Of a stretch of 64,000 bases of DNA, positions 43,387 to 52,990 are shown piece by piece (within the stretch, counting starts at the first letter, position 1; each line of letters begins with the position of its first letter). A program made the translations under genes and the position numbers. The DNA is from Spirosoma oryzicola (GTDB taxonomy: Bacteria; Bacteroidota; Bacteroidia; Cytophagales; Spirosomataceae), in NCBI RefSeq assembly GCF_021233055.1, contig NZ_CP089539.1, positions 248,001 through 312,000 on the forward strand, given 5' to 3'. Under the pieces are notes generated by a model. It worked only from the letters and a program-made list of their open reading frames with translations. It searched no databases and was not told where the DNA came from.

Positions 43387-43527
43387 TTATGTCATTGCAT
43401 CTAGAACTGCCGGTTTCACCAGATGACCATCAAAACCCGCTTATCTGGTTCGCTGTCGATCTTCTTAGCCATAACCCGTTACGGCAATCACGACCACATG
43501 TTGGCGCCATGCCTGCTCACAAATCAT
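43387..43527 (-). pseudogene. Relic of a response-regulator receiver domain
   Basis: On the minus strand a single frame gives RQHVVVIAVTGYG, then a TAA at 43465-43467, EDRQRTR, another TAA at 43441-43443, and AGFDGHLVKPAVLDAMT before a final TAA at 43387-43389. This is the C-terminal half of a receiver domain: the hydrophobic beta-4 strand with conserved T, the acidic helix, and the invariant lysine-proline KP in LVKP. Both internal stops can be reached from CAA or GAA by one base change. The aspartate pocket and the N-terminal half are gone. It lies in a 650-bp gap and cannot function. Confidence 0.7.
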
Positions 43528-43962
43528 GCGGCAAGTAGCATTCCAGTTTGGCAATTCCACTAACCAGCAAAATAGCCGAAGGACGTAATGCTTCGGCTCC
43601 TTCGATACGCGATTAATCACTATTTCGGGTATGTGCCTTGTAACCTTTCAGTAAAAACAACACAGCAATTTATTAGTAAAGTACCCTTTAGGTGCCAATA
43701 ATCTGGTATGCCCATCTGATTCGATTCGTTGCCTACATCCTGGAGTTAATTTCAACTATTTGAGTTATGACACTAAAAGGGCTGAGTAAGTTAACAGAGT
43801 GCAATGAGTATAAATAGGGCGTTCCTGTTAAGCAACTGTACTATACGCTTTTATTTCATAAACGGTATTTATAAAGCATCAACCGTATGCTACCTTTCTG
43901 GAATCTTACCGATTAAAATACCTCCTTCCACTAAGTAAAATACTCTACTTTCTTTCCATTTC

Positions 43963-46900
43963 ATGAATAGAATCTTTACCGGTATCATCAGTTGGCTACT
44001 CTTATTTATTTTTAATACCCAGCTGCTTGCTCAAGCACCTCCACTTCCCCAATGCGGCACGGAAGACCTAACCCCGCAACAGATACGGCAACTGATCCAA
44101 CAGGGTAATATGGCGCTAGAACGCAAACGGGCTTCGGGAGCAGCTTTCACCGCCATTACCTATGTGCCTATTCGGCCTCATATCATTCGACAAAGTAACG
44201 GATCGGGGGGCTTTTCTCTAGCCAGTTTGAATCAGGTAATAGCCATTACGAATAGTTATTATCTCTCAAACGGTTACGGCATTCAGTTCTATTTCGCAGG
44301 ATCAACGCCCGATTACATTGATAATGATGAGATGTACGCTGGCTACGATAATCAATCGGTGGATGGTCGGGATGCAACAAATGCGTTGAACCAATACTAC
44401 GTCAGCCGATTTACAAGCTCAGGCTTGGGAGGATTCGCTTACTATCCCGCTAATGGAATTTATTCCACCCGTTCATTTATCCTAGCTGGAAACTATAGTT
44501 CACTGGAAGATCTAGGTAATCGACTGATTCCTCACGAACTAGGTCATAACTTTAATCTTGTTCATACCTTCGGTCAGAATTTTGGAAACGGAACACTAGG
44601 GAGTGGTGTGACAACAGAGTTGGTTACGCGGGGAGCCGGAGCTAACTGTGCGATCGATGGGGACTTTATCTGTGATACCCCCGCTGATCCCTACAACAAG
44701 GCAGGAGCATCGACAATTTACGTAAACGGTTGTCCCCAATATGACCCGAGCAGTACCGCTCGCGATGCCAACGGGCAGGCTTATTCGCCCTCCATTACCA
44801 ATATTATGTCGTACTACTTTCCCTGTACGCACGATTTTACACCCGGCCAGTATGACCGCATGCAGGAAGCTTTAGCCCTGCGCCAGACTCATACCGCTTA
44901 CTCACTTGATGCCCCACCCACCGATGCTCCCGCACCCAGTAACTTACGTGTTAGCCTCAACGGATCTGTGGTAACGCTGACCTGGCAGGATAATGCGACC
45001 AATGAAATGGGCTATTTCATCGAACGGTCTACCTCGGCCACTACTGGTTTTGTTCCCATTGGAGGGGTAGGCCCCAACACTACCGTCTTTGTTGATAGTA
45101 AAACAACTGTACCCAATCACTACTATTACCGCATTCGTCCCTCCAATACCACGACAGGAAGTATCAGCTCAACCATTGACATTTCGATTTCAACGTTAAC
45201 AACTACCGTTAATGGAAATTATGCCTTGCTCAGCTGGCCATTCGCGGGAGCAGGCATTACTTATGAACTACAGTGGAGGGCAGTCAACACCCCCACCTGG
45301 AATACCGTGTCAAATCTGACAGAAAACAGATTAGGCCTATCTGGACTACCTGCTAACACAACTTATGAGTGGCAGGTCAAAACGACAGGTAGCAACCAGT
45401 ATGAGGGACCCGTCAATTTTACCATTCCCTGTCAGGCACCTACCTACCCGTATACTTATCCGGCCCGTATATCAGCCTCGCTTACCTGGAGCACGGCAGT
45501 TCCCGGCCAATCGTATAGCCTGCGCTGGCGGGCAAAGAATGATCCGAACTGGACCGTTGTAAATAATCTGAGTGCGAGCACGGGATACTATTCACTGACA
45601 GGCTTACAACCGTCGACCGCCTATGAATGGCAGGTACAAGGTGTCTGTTTACCAACAGTAAGTTCTGATTTTACCCCCTTACAGTCCTTTACAACTTTTT
45701 CTTGTCAGCCTCCTTCCTCTTTGAATACAACCAGTATCTTATCCTCATCAGCTTATCTCTACTGGTCAAATAATTATTATGAAGAAGGGCGTACTAGCGA
45801 GCTTAGGTATCGAGCGGTGGGCAGTGCGGATTGGACGGTGGTTAGCAGCTTAACTGCGACAGCTTATTCGTTAACTGGTTTGGCCAACAATGCCCAATAT
45901 GAATGGCAAGTGAGAAATATATGCCCGGGTGATCAGCAATCCGACTTTTCGGCGTCGAGTTATTTTACCACTGTATGCGCCATACCGCAAGGTCTTCGTA
46001 GCAGCTCAACGGCTACGAGTGCTCGCTTATCCTGGTATCTCAATGGGGAAACAGAGAAGGGAGGTAGCTTCGAATTACAGTATCGGGCAGTAGGCAATGG
46101 AGAATGGAGTACCATCAGGAACATAAGCAGCTACAACTATAGTCTGACGGGCCTTCCTACCAATGTGACTTACGAATGGCGAGTGCGTCAAGCGTGTTCT
46201 GTGAGCGCTCAGTCGGAATATTCCGCAACCGCTAGCTTTACCACTCGGTGTAATCCCGTTACAGCTGGTAATGCATATGTCTCTTATGTCACCTCCATAT
46301 CAGCTCAGTTCTTCTGGTATGTTGAAAACGAAGCGGGAACAACCTATGAAATCCAATACCGTCCATTAGGCTCTTCCGAGTGGACAACGACTATTAGCAA
46401 TCTGACTGCCACCACGTCAAGCGGTAATTTCAATGTCGTTGATTTACCCAATAATACCACCTTTGAATGGCAAATCAGGACGACCTGCTCAGCTTCGGTT
46501 AGTTCCGCGTTCACAAGAGGATCAAATTTCACAACTCAATGCCGAACGCCCACAAATCTCTGGAATTCGTCAACTGGTGTTTCAAAGGCTTCGCTGAGTT
46601 GGCTTATGATGGGGGTTGGCGTTACATACGATCTGAGATATCGGCGTGTAGGTACGGCTGACTGGATCGTGAAAGACAATCTATCATCGACTACTATTGA
46701 GCTTACTGGTCTATCAGGGAACACACCTTACGAGTGGCAACTTCGGACCCGTTGCCCAGATGGACAATACTCGGACTATTCGGTGATGGCTACTTTCACG
46801 ACGCAGCAATGTTCTGTTCCTTATTCCATCACTTCGTACGATATCACAGAGAAGTCGGCAATACTCAGCTGGTATTACTCCAGTTTTGACAGTGGCACAC

Positions 46901-47313
46901 GGGCCGAAATCCGCTGGCGGGCCGTAGGATCTAACAACTGGACAACGATTAGTAATCTAAGCCTTAATTCGAACGGTTTTAATACCTACAGCTTAACGGA
47001 CCTGACTAGCTCAACCCAGTACGAATGGCAAGTGCGGATACTTTGCACACCAACGGAAAGTTCTGCTTTTTCAAGTTCAACAGTATTCCAAACCAAAGCG
47101 CCCTGCGATCAGATGTATACACTAAAAGGTGGCAACTGGAATGATGCGAGTGTATGGTCCTGCGGTCGAGTACCAGTTGCCACAGATACTGTACATTTAA
47201 AGCATGCAGTAGTTATCCCCCCAAGCTATCAGGCTACGGCTCGTAGTTTGGTTTTTGACGTTGCAGTTCCTGTCACCTGGTCGAGCGGGGCTCGTTTAGT
47301 ATTGACTCAGTAA
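43963..47313 (+). CDS. Secreted metzincin-like metalloprotease with eight fibronectin-III modules
   Basis: The 1116-residue product has a signal peptide and a protease domain (about residues 60-310) with HELGHNFNLVH: His191, Glu192, His195 and His201 form an H-E-x-x-H-x-x-x-x-x-H site, and NIMSYYF is the probable Met-turn. The glycine usual after the second histidine is replaced by Asn. Eight FN3-like modules follow (about 325-1045), the last seven of them closely related with YEWQV or YEWRV strands. A G8-like end segment GGNWNDASVWSCGRVP closes the protein; no T9SS tail is clear. Likely an exported pappalysin/reprolysin-like peptidase. Confidence 0.87.
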   Translation: MNRIFTGIISWLLLFIFNTQLLAQAPPLPQCGTEDLTPQQIRQLIQQGNMALERKRASGAAFTAITYVPIRPHIIRQSNGSGGFSLASLNQVIAITNSYYLSNGYGIQFYFAGSTPDYIDNDEMYAGYDNQSVDGRDATNALNQYYVSRFTSSGLGGFAYYPANGIYSTRSFILAGNYSSLEDLGNRLIPHELGHNFNLVHTFGQNFGNGTLGSGVTTELVTRGAGANCAIDGDFICDTPADPYNKAGASTIYVNGCPQYDPSSTARDANGQAYSPSITNIMSYYFPCTHDFTPGQYDRMQEALALRQTHTAYSLDAPPTDAPAPSNLRVSLNGSVVTLTWQDNATNEMGYFIERSTSATTGFVPIGGVGPNTTVFVDSKTTVPNHYYYRIRPSNTTTGSISSTIDISISTLTTTVNGNYALLSWPFAGAGITYELQWRAVNTPTWNTVSNLTENRLGLSGLPANTTYEWQVKTTGSNQYEGPVNFTIPCQAPTYPYTYPARISASLTWSTAVPGQSYSLRWRAKNDPNWTVVNNLSASTGYYSLTGLQPSTAYEWQVQGVCLPTVSSDFTPLQSFTTFSCQPPSSLNTTSILSSSAYLYWSNNYYEEGRTSELRYRAVGSADWTVVSSLTATAYSLTGLANNAQYEWQVRNICPGDQQSDFSASSYFTTVCAIPQGLRSSSTATSARLSWYLNGETEKGGSFELQYRAVGNGEWSTIRNISSYNYSLTGLPTNVTYEWRVRQACSVSAQSEYSATASFTTRCNPVTAGNAYVSYVTSISAQFFWYVENEAGTTYEIQYRPLGSSEWTTTISNLTATTSSGNFNVVDLPNNTTFEWQIRTTCSASVSSAFTRGSNFTTQCRTPTNLWNSSTGVSKASLSWLMMGVGVTYDLRYRRVGTADWIVKDNLSSTTIELTGLSGNTPYEWQLRTRCPDGQYSDYSVMATFTTQQCSVPYSITSYDITEKSAILSWYYSSFDSGTRAEIRWRAVGSNNWTTISNLSLNSNGFNTYSLTDLTSSTQYEWQVRILCTPTESSAFSSSTVFQTKAPCDQMYTLKGGNWNDASVWSCGRVPVATDTVHLKHAVVIPPSYQATARSLVFDVAVPVTWSSGARLVLTQ

Positions 47314-47315
47314 AG

Positions 47316-47375
47316 TTTTGAGCTAAAGCCGTAATGACTATATCCACCACCTATTCATTACGACTTTAGCCAAAA
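47316..47375 (+). terminator. Hairpin after the metalloprotease gene
   Basis: Arms at 47316-47337 and 47355-47375 pair over about 20 positions with one bulged A and one mismatch. They start 3 bp after the stop codon, and the arms begin and end in T4/A4 runs that may serve as tail. Confidence 0.6.
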
Positions 47376-47753
47376 TCATCCAAGAATAAATTAGCCAATA
47401 CCATTACTATCTGCTTGGTATAGTTTTCACATAAGAGTCTAGCTATCTAATTGAGACAGAAACTTTATTATAGGCCTAAAAAATCAATTAACTAACCAAT
47501 TACACTTTTACATCACCTACTAAATCAGTGTATTTATTGAGCGGTTGCTTACTTAGGATCAGCTTGATTTGTTTGTAGGGCTGGCACCGAACGATGGAAG
47601 GATTGATCCGGCCAAAATGTTGAATCTTTACAGGAGCGCTGATTTAGCACAGTATATTTTCGGAGTAGGTTGTCAGCTATTATATTTTACAGATCGGCGT
47701 TCATTTCATTTGGTAGTATTTTAGGAGAGTAAACAACTTCAGCAGGTAATATC
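47376..47753. other. Intergenic region without a recognised gene
   Basis: About 380 bp between the metalloprotease terminator and the aldo/keto reductase gene, which is read from the other strand. The two genes are convergent, so this is spacer without expected promoters. I see no coding remnant or RNA gene. Confidence 0.45.
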
Positions 47754-48722
47754 TTAATAGTGCTTTTGCACACTAGCTAGCAGGTCGTGAGGATAGCCCA
47801 GTTTGATGGCACTCAACTCATCCAAAAGCTGTAACTGGTCTGCTGATAAACCAAGAGCGGCTGCCCTCAAACTGCTTTCCAACTGGGCCAGGGTGCGCGC
47901 TCCAATGATCGCAAAGACGCCTTTGCTCAAAACCCAGGCCAGCGCGAGCTGCCCCGCCGTAGCGTCAAGCTCTTGGGCCATCCGCTCCAGTTGATCCAGG
48001 ATCGCCTTTGCTTGCTCATCCTCTTGGTAAGTGCCCGCAGAAGACAGCGTTAACCGCCCAGATGCCCCTTGCCGGTATTTCCCCGTCAATAAGCCTCCAG
48101 CTAAGGAAGAATAGCCCATTTTACCTAAACCAAAGTGCTCCGCCATTGGCATCAGTTCACGTTCCGGCGTCCGTTGCAACAAGTTATATTCATATTGCAC
48201 AGCGGTCAGCGGTATAGAAGCAGCAATGATCGCTGCTTTCCAGGCCGGAAAGTTGGCCAAACCCACGTACAACACTTTACCCGTCCGCACCAGATCGTCC
48301 AGACCTCGAATCGTTTCCTCTAATGGGGTTACCCCATCATCAAAATGGGGCATGTATAGGTCGATATAGTCCGTTTTCAGTCGTCTTAAGCTGCCTTCTA
48401 CGGCTTGACGCATCGCTTTTCGGTGATTACCCGCATTAGCCAACGAGGGTTCCGCCTGATTGCTTCGGGTATACTTCGTACAAATGATAAAATCGTGTCG
48501 GTTGTGTTCGGTAAAGCGGCCAACTGTTTCTTCCGCTTGGCCGAATTGATATTGATCGGAGACATCGATAAAGTTACCTCCCTTATCGGCATAAGCCGAC
48601 AGGATCTGAAGAGCTTCCTGAGCTGGCGTGCCATAGCCACGGCGGTCACCTAACTGCGAGCCACCCAGAATCAGCTCACTCGCCGGCAATCCAGTTTGGG
48701 TTCCAAATAGTTTGTAATTCAT
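47754..48722 (-). CDS. Aldo/keto reductase
   Basis: The 322-residue product is a TIM-barrel NADPH-dependent oxidoreductase. The catalytic tetrad is visible: Asp and Tyr in FIDVSDQYQFGQAEE, Lys in IICTKYTR and His in YMPHFDDG. LGLGKMGYSSLAGGLLTGKY and IIGARTLAQLESSLRAAALG are family blocks that bind cofactor phosphate. It should reduce aldehydes or ketones. The HxlR regulator lies divergently, 90 bp away, an arrangement typical of substrate-responsive detoxification pairs. Confidence 0.93.
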   Translation of the reverse strand: MNYKLFGTQTGLPASELILGGSQLGDRRGYGTPAQEALQILSAYADKGGNFIDVSDQYQFGQAEETVGRFTEHNRHDFIICTKYTRSNQAEPSLANAGNHRKAMRQAVEGSLRRLKTDYIDLYMPHFDDGVTPLEETIRGLDDLVRTGKVLYVGLANFPAWKAAIIAASIPLTAVQYEYNLLQRTPERELMPMAEHFGLGKMGYSSLAGGLLTGKYRQGASGRLTLSSAGTYQEDEQAKAILDQLERMAQELDATAGQLALAWVLSKGVFAIIGARTLAQLESSLRAAALGLSADQLQLLDELSAIKLGYPHDLLASVQKHY

Positions 48723-48812
48723 TCTACAAAAGACTGCCTTAATTAAAATTGAGTCAAGTAGGGCTAAATTCAGCCGTATGCAATCGTGTCTGTATGGATT
48801 TATCTTTGCGGG

Positions 48813-49178
48813 ATGTACGAGCGAAAATTACCCCTCGAGCTGGACTGCGGCCTGCACCTATTTATGGAAGTGCTGAATGGAAAGTGGAAGCTTAGCCTGA
48901 TCTGGAGCATTCATTCGGGCATCCGGCGGCCTGGTGCCTTGCATCGTAAACTCTCCCGAGCGTCTCGCCGACTCTTAGATTCTCAATTGAGCCAATTGGT
49001 CGAGCAGGGTATCTTGTCCAAAACTAGTTTTGTTCAAAAGCCCTTAAAAGTGGAATATCAACTGACGGACTTGGGCCAAAGTTTGATACCAGTAATTGAA
49101 CTGACCGCGCAATGGGGTGAGGCTCATCGAGATGTATTGGAACCGCTCCTGATCAACGAGCGGTCAACACCGTCCTGA
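48813..49178 (+). CDS. HxlR-family transcriptional regulator
   Basis: From the ATG at 48813 the product is 121 residues. It has the winged-helix HxlR core: LDCGLHLFMEVLNGKWKLSL, then RPGALHRKLSRASRRLLDSQ and YQLTDLGQSLIPVI. The N-terminal cysteine in LDCGL may serve as redox switch, as in aldehyde-sensing HxlR members. A start at 48786 would add nine residues. TATCTTTG at 48801-48808 resembles a -7 box only 5 bp upstream, which would make the transcript leaderless. Likely regulator of the divergent aldo/keto reductase. Confidence 0.9.
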   Translation: MYERKLPLELDCGLHLFMEVLNGKWKLSLIWSIHSGIRRPGALHRKLSRASRRLLDSQLSQLVEQGILSKTSFVQKPLKVEYQLTDLGQSLIPVIELTAQWGEAHRDVLEPLLINERSTPS

Positions 49179-49268
49179 TTGGGCATTTCCTGAAATATCA
49201 TGTAGGGAAATTCAGATGTTTCGCCCATGAGCGTTTTAGTAAAATTCCCTTATGCCCTTAACTATTAA

Positions 49269-49298
49269 AACGCCCGGACTATGGCTAGTCCGGGCGTT
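49269..49298. terminator. Bidirectional terminator between convergent genes
   Basis: AACGCCCGGACTA at 49269-49281 pairs perfectly with TAGTCCGGGCGTT at 49286-49298, with loop TGGC. It separates the HxlR gene (stop 49178) from the large gene on the minus strand (stop 49322). A-rich and T-rich flanks on each side suit both directions. Confidence 0.8.
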
Positions 49299-49321
49299 GC
49301 TTTCATCAATCTGTTAATCGC

Positions 49322-52300
49322 TTAAGGCTTCAACAACTTGACCTGCTGACGCTGAGTAGCTGTACTTACATCCAGTAGGAGTATGCCTTGAGCAGTGCTC
49401 ACGGGTACACTCACTCGTTCAACAGAACCAGCCTCTTTGATGCTAAATCCATGCAGTGTCTTACCCTGTAAGTCAACCAGCTTGAGCTGTACGGCTTGAC
49501 CACTTACTCCGCTGATCTCGACCTCCGCCGATGGACCCACCACCGGGTTGCCCAGCACCTTTACCGCTAAACCACGACCCTCATCCTGCGAGGCCACGCG
49601 CGAGCTGCCTGTGGCCGTCGGCTCGATACCGTAGAAGATGGTGCCGTTCTGATAAGCCGTGATGCGGGGGTTGAGCGTGTAGCTGCTGTTGTTGATATAC
49701 GAGTAGTCATCAGGCTGGAAAAAGCTGCTGTAGTCCTGCTTGTTAACCTGGATCTCCAGCGGGCCTGAATCGCCCATTGGCGCTAGACTGCCTGCTCCCC
49801 CGTTGAAGCTGTATTCGATGTAGCCCGTAGCTCCTTGACGAGCCGGACTAATAGGCACATACCGCAAGTTTAAATTACCCTGACCAATCGCTACAAAGTT
49901 TTTCTGAAAGATCAGGCCCACGTTATCTTCGGTGGTTAGCCAGTAGCGCAGGGTGATGTTGCTGTAGGCGAACGGGTCACGACCTACATTTTGCAGGATC
50001 AGGTAGGGCTTGATGGTGTTGTTGCCCAGCTGGCCGTTGTCAGGATCACGCGAAAGCACTTTGAGCGTAGGCGCTACTACCGTTACCGTTGCCGTAGTCG
50101 CTGGGCTGGTGCAGCCGTTGCGAGTGCAGGTGGCCGTGAAGGTCTGCGTCCCCAGGTTACTGGTCGAGACGGCCAGCGTGGTGGCGTTGCCCCCTCCCCA
50201 GTTGATAGTGCCACCCGTACAACCCGAGACGGTCAGAATCACATTACCTACGTTCTGGGAGATAGTCAGGTTGCTGACTTCTGCTGGGTAGGGATTGCCC
50301 GCCTGGGTGACCAGCACCGGAGCGGTTGGCACTTCTTTCACCGTCACGGTTTGACTGGCGGAGTTAGTGCAGCCATTGTTGTTAGTGTAGCGGTAAACCA
50401 CCGTGTGAGTCCCCAGCGCTAAGTTGGCCGGAATAAACTCAGTGGCCGAGTTGCCGTCAATGGTAAAGCTGCCGCCTGCGGGTGAACCGGTAGTGGCTAG
50501 CGTAACAGCCGCTGCATCCTGGCAGTAGGCATCCGCCAAACCCGGTATGGATACTACAGGTAAGGGATTGACCGTTAGCGAGGTGTTCTGACTAGTTGCA
50601 TCCACGCCGTTGCTGACCCGCAGGGTGAAGTTCTGAGCGCCTGAACCACTGGTGGTCACCGTTTGGCTGAAGGCGTTGACTGTGCTACCCGTTATTGTTT
50701 GGTTACCACCGGTGAGCGTATAGCTATAGGTACCCGCGTCCCGACCAACAGTGGCGCTAAAAGTTACAGGGCTACCTACACAAACAGCAGCGGGTGTACT
50801 CGAAAAGCCGCTGATGGTGACGGGTGGGCGGTAGGTAAGGCTAAAGGTACTAGCCGCCGTGTTTCCATTACCGGCCAGGTCTCGCGCGCTGTTGGCTCCA
50901 AGATTTACCGTGATCAGTCCGTTAGCCGAGGGAGTCACCTCGAAGCTGTAGGTGGTACCACTACCCGAGAAGTTGCTCCGGATACCATTCGCTACTTGAA
51001 CGCTACTGCCTGACAAGCCCGTTACGCTTTCCGAGAAAGTTAACGTAAAGGAGATAGGCCGGTCAGGGGTATCACTTCCTGATGACCCCGACGAAGAGCT
51101 GATACTTACTGTAGGGGCTACTGTATCCACTGTAAAGTTATTGGTGTTCGAGCTAGCGCTAGCAGCACTGCTACCGATTAGCGTCGTGGTCCGCACGCTG
51201 TGGTTGCCCTGTCCTAGCGCTGTCGGTTGAGTAAAAGAAAAAGTGCCCCCACTGGCAGTCGTGGAACCAATTATGTTGTTGTCCACGTATACCGTTACTG
51301 TACTGCCTGCCTGAGCTGTCCCGGTGTAGGTGGGCGAAGTGGTAGCGATCAGGGCTTGATTACTCGGTGTATTTACCACCGGTGCATTAGGCGTAGTCGT
51401 GAAGGTCACCACGCTACCGTAGCTGGTGCCGACCGAGTTGATGGCATAGGCACGGACCGAATAAGCAGTGCCGGGTGTCAATCCGCTGACCGTTTGGGAA
51501 AAACTGCCCGTATTGTTGCCATTGGTCACTTTCGTATTACTGGTAGTAGGTGTACCACTACCCGCTACGTAGACGATACCTCGCTCGGTAACGCTGGCTC
51601 CGCCGTCAGCCGTCACGTTACCGCCTAGTGTTGCGCTGCTCGTCGTGATAGCACTGGGTGCTGCGCTGGTCACGGTAGGCGCGGCAGCTTGTTGAGCTTG
51701 AACGGTAGCCGTGGCATACCATAATCTACGGGTGTTCGTCTCACCACATTGTTGTTCGTTGCTTGTATTCAAATTATCAAACAGCACCACAATTCGACCA
51801 TTAGGCGCTAGTATACCCGAGGGAAAACTTCCCGCGCTGCTACCCGTTGGGGCCTTGTAGGCGAGCGCCGTCGTCCAAGTACCAGTCGTTCCGCTGGGCT
51901 GATAAGCAATCTGTAGTCCGCTGGATTGATAGACAAACGCTTTATCGCCATTACTATTGATTCGAAATGACCCCCGGACGATGCTGCCCGATAAATTACC
52001 ATTGATCCGCTGCGGTGTCGAAAAGTTACCCGCACTATTGTTTGTATAATTAATCTGTCCGGGGTAGCCGGAATAAACGATATGCACTTTGTTGGCAGCG
52101 TCAGTATCAATGCCTAAGCTACTACCCTGAATTTTATCCTGCTGACCTTCCGCCAACACAGTAGGGGTTGCCCAACTTCCGGTGCTATTGGTCGTATAGA
52201 TCAATCCCCCATTACGGCCTTCTCCGTTCGTTTCCCGCTGAATAGCAAAGTGTGCTTTAGTGTTGCCATCAACAGCCATGTCGAAAGTAATTATTTCGTT

Positions 52301-52990
52301 ACTGGCGGGTTCACCACCGGACTGCGAAAAGGCATCCTCGCCCGTCCAGCTAGTACCGGACTGACGATAGTACCGAACGCTATAGGTACGGGGTGAGTTA
52401 GCGTCACTAAACAGAAAGGCAATATGCGGCTGATTGTTATTATCCAACTCTAAGACGGGATTGTCCGTGTTTTTCCATCCGTTAGGATCTGAATACGTTT
52501 GAACCTCACTAAACGACCAAGTGGTACCGTCACTACTAAAGCCGTACCAGACTCCTCGGGTACTGGTAACGCCCGACCCCCGAGAGCCCTGGAAAGTAAC
52601 GTGATAGCGGCCCAGCGCATCAATGGCTAAATCAACGTCATCACTGGCCCCGTCAAAACTGGGTACCTTGATCGAGGCACTTCCCCCCGTTGGCGAAAAT
52701 GAACTCACCGTTGCCCAGCCGCTGCCATCAAATCGGATGAGTCTGTAGATTGCCTCATCGCCAGCCCCCTTGCGCCAGAAGCCATAAACTTTTCCATCTT
52801 TAGGGTTAGCGGCTAGAGCGCTGAAAGGCCAGTTGCACCCGTTGCCTTCTTCAATTTGAGCCGCGGTGAACGAGGAGATTTGTGCGTTTGCCACCTGGGC
52901 AAAGCTGACGCAGGCTAATAAGAGTAGCCACACTATTGAGCGATTGGCTAGCTTCTCGATTTGACTTGAAAAGAAAGTAGAAATGAGCAT
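49322..52990 (-). CDS. Large secreted protein with beta-propeller, Ig-like domains, CBM3 module and T9SS tail
   Basis: The 1222-residue product has a signal peptide ending near VANAQ. Residues about 40-435 resemble a BNR/sialidase-like propeller (repeated short strands with aspartates). An FN3-like module (about 440-535), an Ig-like module (about 535-625) and an SbsA-like Ig domain (about 625-725) follow, then PKD-like modules to about 895. The final 330 residues, with the CBM3 block LKVLSRDPDNGQLGNNTIKP and a sorting-type tail ending in VKLLKP, are about 80 percent identical by eye to the end of the protein at 24912-27548. A surface-anchored carbohydrate-binding protein is likely. Confidence 0.85.
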   Translation of the reverse strand: MLISTFFSSQIEKLANRSIVWLLLLACVSFAQVANAQISSFTAAQIEEGNGCNWPFSALAANPKDGKVYGFWRKGAGDEAIYRLIRFDGSGWATVSSFSPTGGSASIKVPSFDGASDDVDLAIDALGRYHVTFQGSRGSGVTSTRGVWYGFSSDGTTWSFSEVQTYSDPNGWKNTDNPVLELDNNNQPHIAFLFSDANSPRTYSVRYYRQSGTSWTGEDAFSQSGGEPASNEIITFDMAVDGNTKAHFAIQRETNGEGRNGGLIYTTNSTGSWATPTVLAEGQQDKIQGSSLGIDTDAANKVHIVYSGYPGQINYTNNSAGNFSTPQRINGNLSGSIVRGSFRINSNGDKAFVYQSSGLQIAYQPSGTTGTWTTALAYKAPTGSSAGSFPSGILAPNGRIVVLFDNLNTSNEQQCGETNTRRLWYATATVQAQQAAAPTVTSAAPSAITTSSATLGGNVTADGGASVTERGIVYVAGSGTPTTSNTKVTNGNNTGSFSQTVSGLTPGTAYSVRAYAINSVGTSYGSVVTFTTTPNAPVVNTPSNQALIATTSPTYTGTAQAGSTVTVYVDNNIIGSTTASGGTFSFTQPTALGQGNHSVRTTTLIGSSAASASSNTNNFTVDTVAPTVSISSSSGSSGSDTPDRPISFTLTFSESVTGLSGSSVQVANGIRSNFSGSGTTYSFEVTPSANGLITVNLGANSARDLAGNGNTAASTFSLTYRPPVTISGFSSTPAAVCVGSPVTFSATVGRDAGTYSYTLTGGNQTITGSTVNAFSQTVTTSGSGAQNFTLRVSNGVDATSQNTSLTVNPLPVVSIPGLADAYCQDAAAVTLATTGSPAGGSFTIDGNSATEFIPANLALGTHTVVYRYTNNNGCTNSASQTVTVKEVPTAPVLVTQAGNPYPAEVSNLTISQNVGNVILTVSGCTGGTINWGGGNATTLAVSTSNLGTQTFTATCTRNGCTSPATTATVTVVAPTLKVLSRDPDNGQLGNNTIKPYLILQNVGRDPFAYSNITLRYWLTTEDNVGLIFQKNFVAIGQGNLNLRYVPISPARQGATGYIEYSFNGGAGSLAPMGDSGPLEIQVNKQDYSSFFQPDDYSYINNSSYTLNPRITAYQNGTIFYGIEPTATGSSRVASQDEGRGLAVKVLGNPVVGPSAEVEISGVSGQAVQLKLVDLQGKTLHGFSIKEAGSVERVSVPVSTAQGILLLDVSTATQRQQVKLLKP

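Noticed and set aside
49991..50422. Plus-strand open frame of 143 codons opposite the large CBM3/T9SS gene
   Set aside because: It is antisense to a repeat-rich coding region and shows no motif; the threonine-rich minus-strand protein explains it.
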